Source: Larix sibirica
Lineage: Eukaryota; Streptophyta; Pinopsida; Pinales; Pinaceae
Length of the DNA: 10,941 bases
NCBI GenBank assembly: GCA_004151065.3
Contig: NWUY0300017057.1
Span: 8,587-19,527, forward strand
Direction of reading: 5' to 3'
Under the pieces are notes generated by a model, which did no database searches, was not told the origin of the DNA, and saw only the letters and a list, made by a program, of their open reading frames with translations. Each line of letters opens with the position of its first letter. Position 1 is the first letter of the stretch. Shown here piece after piece: positions 1 to 7,109 of this stretch. The position numbers and the translations under genes were made by a program.

Positions 1-345
1 GAATGTTTTTTGTAAAATGTATGTGGAAAAGTCAATCACTGTGCCGCTCAATTACAAGATTTTTACGTGTAACAAACCTTGTGACGAAAGGGGAGAATGG
101 TTGTTCAAATTTTATGGTGCAGTTTTTTTTATTTATTAGAATAAATTATAAGCATATTTATTGTTATTTATATCATAGGTGTAAAATATGATTTATTAGC
201 AGTTTATGTATATAAATTTATATTAAATTTCAATCATTATTGGATATTATAAAATTGATTATTAAAAGTTTAACTATATTTATAATTTTTTCATGTGATT
301 TTATATCGAGCTAATGGTCAATGAGCTACACCCTTGCAAAATTAT
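1..345. other. AT-rich DNA without a gene
   Basis: No reading frame here has recognisable protein content. The longest open stretch (3-191, plus) is 62 codons, low-complexity at its end, and resembles nothing I know. The sequence becomes very AT-rich after about 120. A short stretch near 258-275 resembles the start of the diverged repeat units that follow, too weakly to call a third unit. Confidence 0.6.
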
Positions 346-585
346 TAAAATTTAATAGTTAAAGATAAAAACATATTTCAATTAGAATAGTTAATATTGA
401 TGTTGTAATCTAACTTTTTTAATAATTTAATTATTTATTAATTATTAATGTAAAATAAAACTTTAATATCAAAATATCCAATAATAATTCAAGTTTCATA
501 ACTTTTATCATTATAACAATCAAACAAAGTAAAATGTGGACAAAATATTTACAATTTTTAACTTACTTTTATGAAATGTTACTAT
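346..585. repeat. Diverged direct repeat, unit 1 (uninterrupted copy)
   Basis: This unit aligns along most of its length with 586-699 followed by 2172-2310. Shared landmarks in order are a ttaatagttaa/ttaatggttaa box, 'tttcaattaga', 'taattattaa', an 'aaaac/ggaac ... taatatcaa' box, and 'aacaaagtaaaat' followed by 'tggacaaa' (523-544 against 2277-2298, one mismatch by eye). The period is about 240 bp and identity is roughly three quarters by eye. It is non-coding. Its main value is as the unoccupied version of the site where the second unit is interrupted. Confidence 0.6.
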
Positions 586-699
586 TAAAGTTTAATGGTT
601 AATATAAAAGTGGATTTCAATTAGATTAACTAATGTCCATGATATAGTTTAATTTGTAACAATTTAACTATTAATTAATTATTAAAATGAAAATGGAAC
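586..699. repeat. Diverged direct repeat, unit 2, left half
   Basis: This is the left part of the second repeat unit, matching unit 1 from its start to about 462. It ends with aaaatggaac, where alignment to unit 1 stops abruptly and a GC-richer sequence begins. The right half resumes at 2172. Confidence 0.55.
690..699. repeat. Target-site duplication, left copy
   Basis: The 10-bp word aaaatggaac is identical to 2172-2181. The bases immediately outside each copy differ (g689 against t2171, g700 against t2182), so the match is exactly 10 bp. Both copies sit where the paralogous repeat unit has a single aaaataaaac. Confidence 0.55.
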
Positions 700-842
700 G
701 CCCACGATGAGTGTTCATATCACTGACCATCAAAGGGGAATGTGGGATGAGTGTTCTAGCTGTGTGGCTTACCCATGCAATATGACACATGGTGAACGAT
801 TAACCCCAAGGTGACCTACCATTAACTCGAAACCGACATTTT

Positions 843-858
843 AGTATGATAGCAGGAC
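843..858 (+). other. Possible degenerate tRNA-Met primer-binding site
   Basis: The 16 bases tagtatgatagcagga match 13 of 16 positions of tggtatcagagcagga, the initiator-Met-tRNA primer site common just after the 5' LTR in plant LTR retrotransposons. It sits directly before the decayed reading frame of the insertion, where such a site belongs, and 'aca' precedes it closely. No LTR pair can be shown, so this is only suggestive. Confidence 0.25.
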
Positions 859-859
859 A

Positions 860-2008
860 ATGAAGGATCCTAGAGTCAAAGTTTTGCACTTGCTCTCATG
901 CGAATTTTCATGGCCACCCTTTCCAGCTTTTATGATGATTTTGGAAGGTTTTCCCACTATATGCTTAGGTAAGGGTGGTCTCTTCGTCAACACATGCTTA
1001 TTGTCGCTGAGGTCATTGCGGAGAGACTTCTGGTTATTGCAAGGAATCACAAGGGAGCGTCGTTGGTATATCGGATTACACCATAAGAGACTGAGGGTGC
1101 AAGTGGGGTGCTTTGACGAAAGTGGAAACATTGTTCCCACCAAGAAAACCACCATACGTACCACCAATGGACCCAAATGTTCACATATGCTGAGAGTTCT
1201 CAAGGAGCTGGGTAGGGTGCAAGGTTTCTTCAAAAATGAAATCCCGCCTGCAACAAGGGCCAGGTTGGAACGCCTGGAGTGGTGAATGCAGACGAGAAAC
1301 AAGACTCTGGAGGCGGGTATGCTAACTGAGAGATTTGGTGGGTTGGAGGAAAATACAGGGTCTACCCACACTAGGGAGACTCTCCATACAAAATATTTGA
1401 TGGTTTCCTAGACTGTCGAATCCTTGTTGAGAATGGCATTTGAGGATTGTGCCCAAGGGCATATTTTGGAGGATCAACATGGGGTATCTCTATAAAGATA
1501 GCCATGTGCAATGATTTAGTTGAAGAAGGAGGAGGAACTGTGTTAGTTTTTGAAACTCTTGACATTTTGATCTCTCTCTGAGATAATCATTGGGAGTCTG
1601 TTTGACTGGATTGCGACTTTAGAAGGCGAACTTCAAAAGGTGGCAAGGGAGCAACGACAGGAATGGGCCCGTATTAATGTGAAGATGGATGCCCTCGCAT
1701 GTACCCTAACTGGGAAGACCTTCATTCGGCCCCAACCCAGCATGCATGCCAATACCCAATTGGTGTTAGGACACTACCCAGAGATGGTCAAGAAAGTTGT
1801 CAAGCCCGAACATCTAGGTGTGATCCTTCACACGTCTTGATTTCTGATAATGACTAATTGCTTTAGGTTTGGAGCAAATTTTGAAAATCTAGGATGCTAC
1901 ATTGAAAACCTTAATGATTTCAACAACCATAATTTGGAGGTCATAACCCCTGGCCTGTGGGGGAACCAAACTGAAAAATCTGTTAAACTGAGCAAACTTG
2001 GGGATTAG
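860..2008 (+). pseudogene. Decayed plus-strand reading frame, unidentified (possibly gag-like)
   Basis: One frame is open across most of this stretch, in pieces. 860-1282 gives 141 codons. 1286-1408 gives 41 codons starting MQTRNKTLEAGM. 1571-1837 includes LEGELQKVAREQRQEWARIN, which looks like a charged coiled coil. 1841-2005 gives 55 codons. Stops fall at 1283, 1409, 1496, 1502, 1838 and 2006, with more between 1410 and 1570. A short N-terminus followed by a charged coiled coil resembles Ty3/gypsy gag, but no CCHC knuckle, protease or polymerase follows, so the match is weak. A +2 frame at 2013-2115 is also open and ends DEDMAVMDM before a TAA. An antisense frame is open over 841-1371 with no recognisable content; I treat it as a shadow. 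I do not recognise the parent protein. Confidence 0.35.
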
Positions 2009-2171
2009 GCTGTCATAATTTTGGTTTCCTTATAACCAAAGGAGGGCTCTCTGCTTCAGTAGCTTCTGCTGTGAACCTTCTTCATGATGAGGATATGGCT
2101 GTAATGGACATGTAAATATTTTGGCTTCTTAAATTAATAGAATTTTACAAACTTTACAATGAAAAAAAATT

Positions 2172-2181
2172 AAAATGGAAC
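2172..2181. repeat. Target-site duplication, right copy
   Basis: Perfect copy of 690-699, placed directly after the A-rich tract that ends the insertion. A 10-bp length is unlike the usual 5-bp duplication of plant LTR retrotransposons. It fits LINE-mediated target-primed insertion, or a Mutator-like transposon (usually 9-11 bp). Confidence 0.55.
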
Positions 2182-2310
2182 TATAATATCAATTTAGTCA
2201 CCTACAAATGAGCAAACAAAAAAACGCTTCGCTATGGCATGAACTTCACATAACCAAAAATAATTTTGCATAACAAAACAAAGTAAAATATGGACAAAAA
2301 AAAAATCAAA
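2172..2310. repeat. Diverged direct repeat, unit 2, right half
   Basis: This starts with a second copy of aaaatggaac and continues 'tataatatcaattt', aligning with 'tttaatatcaaaat' of unit 1 (from about 463). About 100 bp later comes the 'aacaaagtaaaatatggacaaa' box, shared with unit 1. It therefore completes the repeat unit begun at 586. After about 2310 the similarity fades. Confidence 0.55.
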
Positions 2311-2821
2311 TATATATGAAATAAATTTGTGATTATTTTTCTACTTAGTCTTTTAAATGAACTTTGAAATCACACACATGACTTAATCAACATTTAAAAA
2401 TTACACACATTTAAGCCATGAGCACATACTTACCTATTAAATTAAATTTTCACATTGTTATATCAAAGTTAGTTTCAAATTTGAAATATGTTTCAAGTTG
2501 AAAAATAAATATGATTGTTTTTGTAACTAGAGGCACATAAAGAATCTATAATGTTACTATAAAATTTTGAATAACTACTTGCATTTTTAATTTTTTTTAA
2601 ATTTAAAAATACATCTTTTTATATTTATATGATGTATAACTATTATTTTAATTATATTGAGATTTCTCTTTAAATATAATCTTGAGAGTTCTTTAATTTT
2701 TTCTAAAAATATATAGAAGATATAATTTGTTTTTTTATAAATAAATTTATAATTTTTTATGTAAATAAAAATACATTTTCATTAATAAAAATGTTTTTTT
2801 AAACTTTAAACTATTAGCTGT
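2311..2821. other. AT-rich DNA, nothing recognised
   Basis: Very AT-rich, with many A and T runs. I see no coding frame, RNA gene or clear repeat besides short low-complexity tracts. It separates the two duplicated regions of the left half of the window. Confidence 0.6.
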
Positions 2822-3171
2822 TTAAAATAGTAAACTATCACACTCCAAAACTAAACAAAATCATGTCTTCCTTAATTCATATATTTATTATTATTAAAAA
2901 ACTTAATTATAACTAAAAATTTATAGATTCACATTCTAATTAATAGATTTATGATAAAATATGAATTGATATTTTTATGATAAAATATTTAAATAATATA
3001 TGATATTTTTTAATCTTAAAATATTATTTTAAATTTTGTACTTAATTAAATACTATATTTTTATGATAATATATTTAAATAATATATTAGATAGTTTTTA
3101 ACCTTAAAATAATATTTTAAATTTTTTACTTAGTTAAATACTATAATTTTTGTTAACATATGTGTAATGAC
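2822..3171. repeat. Block Q, copy 1 (interrupted tandem duplication)
   Basis: Aligns with 4072-4346. Both begin with 'aaaatagtaaactatcacactccaaa', pass through 'acaaaatcat', 'taattataactaaaa' and 'tttttatgataaaatatttaaataat', and end with 'tttttgttaa'. Copy 1 is longer because it holds an extra internal 86-bp repeat (2969-3140). In copy 2, Q runs straight into block P; here Q and P are separated by the GC-rich insert at 3172-3918. Non-coding. Confidence 0.7.
2969..3140. repeat. Internal 86-bp tandem repeat, two copies
   Basis: 2969-3054 and 3055-3140 align with few differences. Each starts 'atatttttatgata', continues 'atatttaaataatata' and ends 'ttaaatact'. The sister block at 4072-4346 has one full copy and a partial one, so this array differs in copy number between the two Q blocks. 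Confidence 0.7.
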
Positions 3172-3200
3172 GCTACGATGAGCGCCATTGGTAGTGGCGT

Positions 3201-3300
3201 GATGGAGGGCTTGCTGGGATAAATTACTTAAGGATGCACGATAAGTCCATGATAGAGGGTGCGTTAGGATGAATTGCTTAAGGATGCATGGCAAGTCCAT
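3201..3300 (+). repeat. 50-bp tandem repeat, two copies
   Basis: 3201-3250 and 3251-3300 align without gaps at exactly 50 bp, with 11 mismatches. The best conserved part is 'cttaaggatgca..g..aagtccat'. There is no third copy on either side. Confidence 0.8.
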
Positions 3301-3665
3301 ATGATTTTGGTAGGCTTGGTGGTCGGCTCTTGGTTGTTGGCCTTGAGACAGACAGGACGGTGTACTAGCATGTTGGATCACTAGGAGGACCAAGGATGAT
3401 GTGGAGTTGAGTAGGACGAAACAAACCTATGAGATGTTGTGTAGTAGGATCGACAGAGGATGGCACAGTTGGCAATCCAATGTGTGGTGTGGCTACTATG
3501 ATAGGACAATAGCGTCGATGGTTGTAATGTAGGTATGTGGTCAGGTGGATATGGGAGAGGACCTTCAGGCACCATTGACGATTGAGGCTAGATGGGTGAG
3601 CGCATTGTCATGCGTTGGGTAGTCGGTCGTTCAAGTGTTTACTCAAGGAGGCAATGGCATGCAAT

Positions 3666-3770
3666 GCATTGTCTAAGGTTGGGTGGCGATGAGACAGACT
3701 GCATCGCCTAAGGTGAAATGAGCACTTGGAATTCCGCATAATCTAAGGTTCCTGGCTTAAGTACAGTCAG
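3666..3770 (+). repeat. Three motifs spaced exactly 35 bp
   Basis: The 15-base motif gcat..(t/c)ctaaggt starts at 3666 (gcattgtctaaggtt), 3701 (gcatcgcctaaggtg) and 3736 (gcataatctaaggtt). Bases between the motifs are poorly conserved. A weaker relative, gcattgtcatgcgttgggt, lies at 3602-3620 and resembles 3666-3684. This may be a worn minisatellite or a set of repeated binding sites. Confidence 0.6.
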
Positions 3771-3918
3771 GTTGGTTTCGATGAGGTGTAGTCTGGGTGA
3801 TACTTGTGGTTGATGGCCAAGCCCAACTAGCAAGATCATGTTGATACCGCACAGTGACTAGACTTTCAAACGGTATGGGATGCTCGAGACGGGAAAAAGT
3901 CTAGGCCCATGACAATAT

Positions 3919-4071
3919 GTCATCACATAAGTTGCACCTTGAAAGATCAACAAAAGAAAAACTAATAAAACTTTTACTTGAATTAGTATATTTTCATTAA
4001 CATAAATTGTTGAACCCAACATTACTAATTAAACCTATTTTTTTTTCATTTTGTAAAAAAATATTCTTTAA
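3919..4071. repeat. Block P, copy 1
   Basis: Aligns along its whole length with 4347-4500. Shared words include 'caccttgaa', 'caaaagaaaaa', 'ctaataaaactttt', 'attgttgaacc' and 'cattttgtaaaaaaa'. It follows the GC-rich insert and is itself followed by Q copy 2. Non-coding. Confidence 0.75.
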
Positions 4072-4346
4072 TTAAAATAGTAAACTATCACACTCCAAAC
4101 TTAACAAAATCATATCGTCCTTAATATATATTATTATTATTTTAAACAATTAATTATAACTAAAATTTATAAATTCATATGATAAAATATCAATTTATAT
4201 TTTTATGATAAAATATTTAAATAATTTATATTTATATGATAAAGTATTTAAATAATATATTAGATATTTTTTAACATTAAAATATTATTTTAAATTTTTT
4301 ACATCATTAAATACTAATTTTTTTGTTAATATACGTAATCACATAT
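4072..4346. repeat. Block Q, copy 2
   Basis: Second copy of the AT-rich block found at 2822-3171, with no insert at its right edge. It ends with the first of two tandem gtaatcacatat words (4335-4346 and 4347-4358) that mark the Q-P joint. Confidence 0.7.
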
Positions 4347-4500
4347 GTAATCACATATGCTTCACCTTGAAGGATTAACAAAAGAAAAAACTAATAAAAC
4401 TTTTGCTTAAATTACTATAATTTCACTAACATAGATTGTTGAACCAAACAGTACTAATTAAATCTTATTTCTTTTCCATTTTGTAAAAAAAATATTATTT
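4347..4500. repeat. Block P, copy 2
   Basis: Second copy of 3919-4071 and close to it by eye, mostly single-base changes and A- or T-run length differences. Together with Q copy 2 it gives the uninterrupted arrangement of the duplicated unit. Confidence 0.75.
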
Positions 4501-4520
4501 TTGTCAATTTGTGTAAGATT

Positions 4521-4634
4521 GATGGCACAAAGAGCATATCCAAAGTAATAAGATATCATTATTTCCAATATCAAATTGATGGCACAAAAAGCATATCGAG
4601 GGTAATAAGATATCATTATTTCCAATTTCTTAGT
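4521..4634. repeat. 57-bp tandem duplication
   Basis: 4521-4577 and 4578-4634 share 'gatggcacaaa.agcatatc' and 'gtaataagatatcattattt' with few changes apart from the last bases. 57 bp is 19 codons, so open frames on both strands run through it. On the minus strand this gives LEIMISYY..YA.CAINL twice; on the plus strand IDGTKSIS.VIRYHYFQ twice. I see no sign that either is a real protein. Confidence 0.85.
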
Positions 4635-5110
4635 TTCGATAGGTACAAAGTTAACAATAGTCATTCACTAATGTTGTTACGAGAATTTCAAGGTCAATTA
4701 TTGGAATTGGTTCCTGTAATCCGTCCAAGTTTTATACAACATCGCTTAACTAAAATTATATCCGCCACTTGGAGAGCATCCACAGGCTTCATGCCATGGT
4801 TCGTTTTCTATTTCATCTTTGAGATATTGCACAAAGCGAATATTATGTGGTAGTCAACGTGAAGGTCCATGTTTTCAGCTCGAAGGATTCAAACGTATAG
4901 CAGATCTCGTGGGAACCATGATCTCATGCACAAGTGTCATGAAATCATGGCAAAATGCTATTCCCAATGATTTCTCATCAAAGATAACGACGTAGAAGAC
5001 AGCAAAGCGCAAAAGATATCATAGGGAAATAATAACTCACCCTATGTTGGATGCAACCATGACAAATTTTATGGCTACAACAGTTAGTTGGCAACAATGG
5101 ATCAAGAGGG
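4635..5110. other. Unassigned sequence between the repeats and the LINE
   Basis: A plus-strand frame runs from inside the 57-bp repeat to 4853. Its part after 4635 is not repetitive, but I do not recognise it. From 4860 to about 5110 all frames are broken and I see no domain. Part may belong to the 3' end of the LINE, whose boundary I cannot fix. Confidence 0.4.
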
Positions 5111-5264
5111 ATCACCCTTGCAGTCTTTATATCCATATATCTACATCAAAACTGATGGGCAATACATGGACTTATCAAGTATTTTCAAACAAAATATACA
5201 AAAACAGATCCCTCGAGTAGCATTACAAAACAAAAGGAAAATTGCATAACAAAATGATGCAACA
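5110..5264 (-). other. Probable LINE 3' untranslated tail
   Basis: Downstream of the ORF2 stop (5265-5267) the minus strand is T-rich and then has 'ggatataaagactgc' near 5120-5135, the kind of sequence often near the end of plant LINE transcripts. No poly(A) tail is visible, so the end point is uncertain. Confidence 0.35.
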
Positions 5265-5722
5265 TCAGAAAATAGATAGGGACCCTGTATCCACTAGGAG
5301 GTCCCCAACATATTCCTCAAAGAACAGTTTCCCATCCATAGTGCCAACAACTCTCTTGGACAAAGAGTCAGCCAAAACATTGAGCTCCCTATAAATATGT
5401 GTGAAAGATATATGAGGGAGACATTCCTTTAAGCCCACGATTCTTTGCAGCAAATGTTCCAAGTTGAGTATCTGAAGGGAGGAGGATCCATTTACCCAGT
5501 CGATAGAAATACAAGAATCTCCCCACACTTTTAAATGGAAAGGAATTTTCTGTGAGAGATCCATAGAAGACCCCAAAGTGTAATCAACTCTACTCTAGTG
5601 TTTGTCCCCAACCCTACTCCCATCCACAGATGTAAGCAGTGATCATATTTTATCCGCATAACAATGCCAGCATAGCAAATACCATTTTTTGAAGCACCAT
5701 AAAAAAATCTTAGGCATAGCCA
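5265..5722 (-). pseudogene. ORF2 C-terminal RNase H domain, active site altered
   Basis: RNase H removes RNA from RNA-DNA hybrids; it occurs at the ORF2 C-terminus of many plant L1 lineages. The first part reads RFFYGASKNG, then VGLGTNTRVELITLWGLLW. After a frame change near 5570 it reads VWGDSCISIDWVNGSS, then FTHIYRELNVLADSLSK. Of the four catalytic acids, the Glu (TRVEL), the second Asp (WGDS) and the last Asp (LADSLS) are present. The first Asp of the family's FFDG is a Tyr here (codon at 5699-5701). Two frames cover the domain, and the frame also changes near 5715 in a T-rich run. Confidence 0.9.
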
Positions 5723-5979
5723 TCCTCCAACAAAGGTTTAACAAGAGTATGTGGTCCATGACATTTCTTTACTTTACCATGCTAAAAAAATGAACACAAT
5801 GTCCTCGATCTCTCATAATGTGAAAAAGTTTTAGAACCTTAAAAAATGAGCTTGTTATGGGTCTTCCAAACCTCCCAAATTGCAAGCAAAGGGAATTCAA
5901 TAGAATCAGAATGAGCTTGCACCCACCTGTGGACACCATCCTGAGGTTCCTGAAGAAGTCTATCTGGCCAAAAATTTGC
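5713..5979 (-). pseudogene. ORF2 spacer between zf-RVT and RNase H
   Basis: Same frame as the reverse transcriptase, with stops at 5839, 5782 and 5710. It keeps LLAIWEVWKTHNKLIF, which matches the iW.iWk.RN..iF motif that plant LINEs and related elements carry just before the RNase H. Confidence 0.75.
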
Positions 5980-6259
5980 CTAAAGGTGAAGAAAATCACA
6001 AACTTCAACCCACAGCTTCCTTAAGAAATCATAGTTGAAGAATAAATGAGCTACAGTTTCATTCTCCTTGTAGCATAACAAGCAAATCCCAGGGCCTATG
6101 AAACCCCTTTTCAACAAATTCTCCCAAGTGAGAATTTTGTTTTCCAGAACTAGCCAAATAAAACATTTCACTCTCAAAGGTAAATTCCACTTCCATATAT
6201 TCCTATCCCACTAGCGTGGCTCAATAGAAACCACCTCTTCGATAAGAGATTCGTAAGCC
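5980..6259 (-). pseudogene. ORF2 zf-RVT zinc-binding region
   Basis: The sequence LPLRVKCFIWLVLENKILTW, then RGFIGPGICLLCYKENETV and AHLFFNYDFLRKLWVEV, fits the plant zf-RVT family (K...F.W....kilT...L..R...gp..C.lC...eE...HLF..C.f...iW). The CxxC pair (C-L-L-C) and the following His are kept. The last cysteine is replaced: NYDF stands where the family has C.f. One in-frame stop is at 6211-6213, upstream of the motif, and one at 5980-5982, just after it. Confidence 0.88.
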
Positions 6260-7109
6260 CATTTTGCTGTGAGCTTACCATTAACCTTTTTCCAGTCCCA
6301 TACAAGAGAATCTGACCGATTTGTTAACATGATACCAGTATCATTCAAATTCCAAATATAATCATTCCATTCATCTGTAACATGAGGAGAGAGTCCCAAA
6401 TTTGAATCTGAATGCCAATACTTTGAAGACTAAACAGCTGCATCATTACCTTTTATCTCACAAAGCACTTCAATGTTGGCCCTTTTTAGTTCACCCATCA
6501 AAGAATGAGATAATCTGAAATTTCCCGTGAAACCAACAATCGGATCAATCCCGATCATAACTTGTATACCTCAGCCGACCTTCCAGCTAATCCAATGTTT
6601 GATAATAGGAAGAGACTTGAGTAGTTTTTTTGACATCGGGGAGAAGTTGGAAGGAGCCACAACTGGCTCCCTAAACTAGTTTGCTAAGAATAATTTTTTA
6701 ATGTACTTCTGATTAATTACAGTTCTTCAGAGATTCAACCCAAAAATGCCTCTCCATAAACTCTTTGCACAAAGAGCAAGTCTGAACAACCCCAGATGCT
6801 TCAGACCCGAGCATCCTACTCGCTTAGGAAGGTACAGGCTCTCCCATGAGCTTAAGTTAAATTTAGACTGCTACAGATTCCTAGCCCAAACAAATTAGAA
6901 AACTCTTTTCCTTATGGACTTGATAACTGAAACCGGGACCATTCCCAAGGACATCCAGTAAATAGGAAAATTCTCCAGCACTGATTCAATGAAAATGAGT
7001 CTTCCACCTAATGACAAACACCTGTAAGTCCAACAACATATTCTTCTTTTGATCTTTTTAATTAATCAATGCCATTCATGAGTTCTATAACCATTTGGTT
7101 TAAGAAAAA
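6260..7109 (-). pseudogene. ORF2 reverse transcriptase thumb and connector region
   Basis: Follows the polymerase core in the same frame. Motifs typical of plant LINEs are W..LIKKIKRRICCWTYRCLS, LGGRLIFIESVLENFPIYWM, SLGMVPVSVIKSIRKRVF, LYLPKRVGCSGLKHLGLF, WISWKVG then a stop then GIQVMIGIDPIVG (family W.vG.G..i...DPi), and WDWKKVNGKLTAKWAY. Stops are at 7066, 6895, 6871, 6727, 6676, 6571 and 6430 (lowest coordinate of each codon), with no frame change. Confidence 0.85.

Larger units (their letters stand above)
700..2171 (+). mobile_element. Retroposed insertion (about 1.47 kb), probably a transcript or retroelement fragment
   Basis: The segment is clearly richer in G+C than the DNA on both sides and interrupts a repeat unit whose sister copy is uninterrupted. 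A perfect 10-bp direct duplication flanks it. Its right end is A-rich ('aatgaaaaaaaatt') and lies about 55 nt after the last stop codon of a short frame (2113-2115). The left and right ends are not inverted repeats, which argues against a DNA transposon. I infer insertion by the LINE machinery: the first four bases of the duplication (aaaa) would give a TTTT primer on the nicked strand. The direct word gatgagtgttc occurs twice near the left end (706-716 and 746-756). The parent is unidentified; a fragment of an LTR-retrotransposon transcript is one possibility. Confidence 0.5.
3172..3918. mobile_element. GC-rich insert splitting the Q-P block (unclassified)
   Basis: About 0.75 kb with much higher G+C than its AT-rich surroundings. 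Its edges are the points where 2822-4071 stops matching the contiguous Q-P copy at 4072-4500. The outer bases gtaatgac (3164-3171) and gtcatcac (3919-3926) both align with one 'gtaatcac' in the sister copy, so they may be a worn target-site duplication of 8-9 bp. An alternative reading is a 5-bp duplication atgac (3167-3171 and 3909-3913). No protein domain is recognisable in any frame, and the open stretches on the minus strand (3130-3393, 3381-3575) have nothing to support them. It could be a worn solo LTR, a non-autonomous DNA element or captured DNA. Confidence 0.45.

Noticed and set aside
841-1371. Minus-strand open frame of 176 codons
   Set aside because: No motif or domain is recognisable. 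It overlaps a plus-strand frame of similar openness, and the insertion's A-rich tail points to a plus-strand origin.
1838-1868. Possible intron 3' end (ctaat branch-like word then ctttag before the open stretch FGANFENL)
   Set aside because: The reading frame is the same on both sides apart from one stop, no matching donor was found, and an intron would contradict retroposition of a spliced RNA.
2013-2115. Short frame ending NLLHDEDMAVMDM, which recalls the LLDDDEDMAEMYL-type stretch of plant MRS2 magnesium transporters
   Set aside because: Only about nine residues agree, nothing upstream resembles MRS2, and no membrane segments or GMN motif follow. Chance similarity is more likely.
3130-3575. 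Minus-strand open frames over the GC-rich insert
   Set aside because: Residue content is low-complexity (rich in H, S, P, T). One frame crosses the AT-rich boundary of the insert, and no domain is seen.
2822-4500. Q and P blocks as a pair of LTRs of one element
   Set aside because: The order Q, insert, P, Q, P is a tandem duplication with a nested insert. There are no TG...CA ends, no primer site and no gag-pol between the copies.
4320-4520. CRISPR-like or origin-like repeat cluster in AT-rich DNA
   Set aside because: The repeats are one tandem duplication and one 12-bp doubling; there are no regular spacers, and the context is plant transposon DNA.
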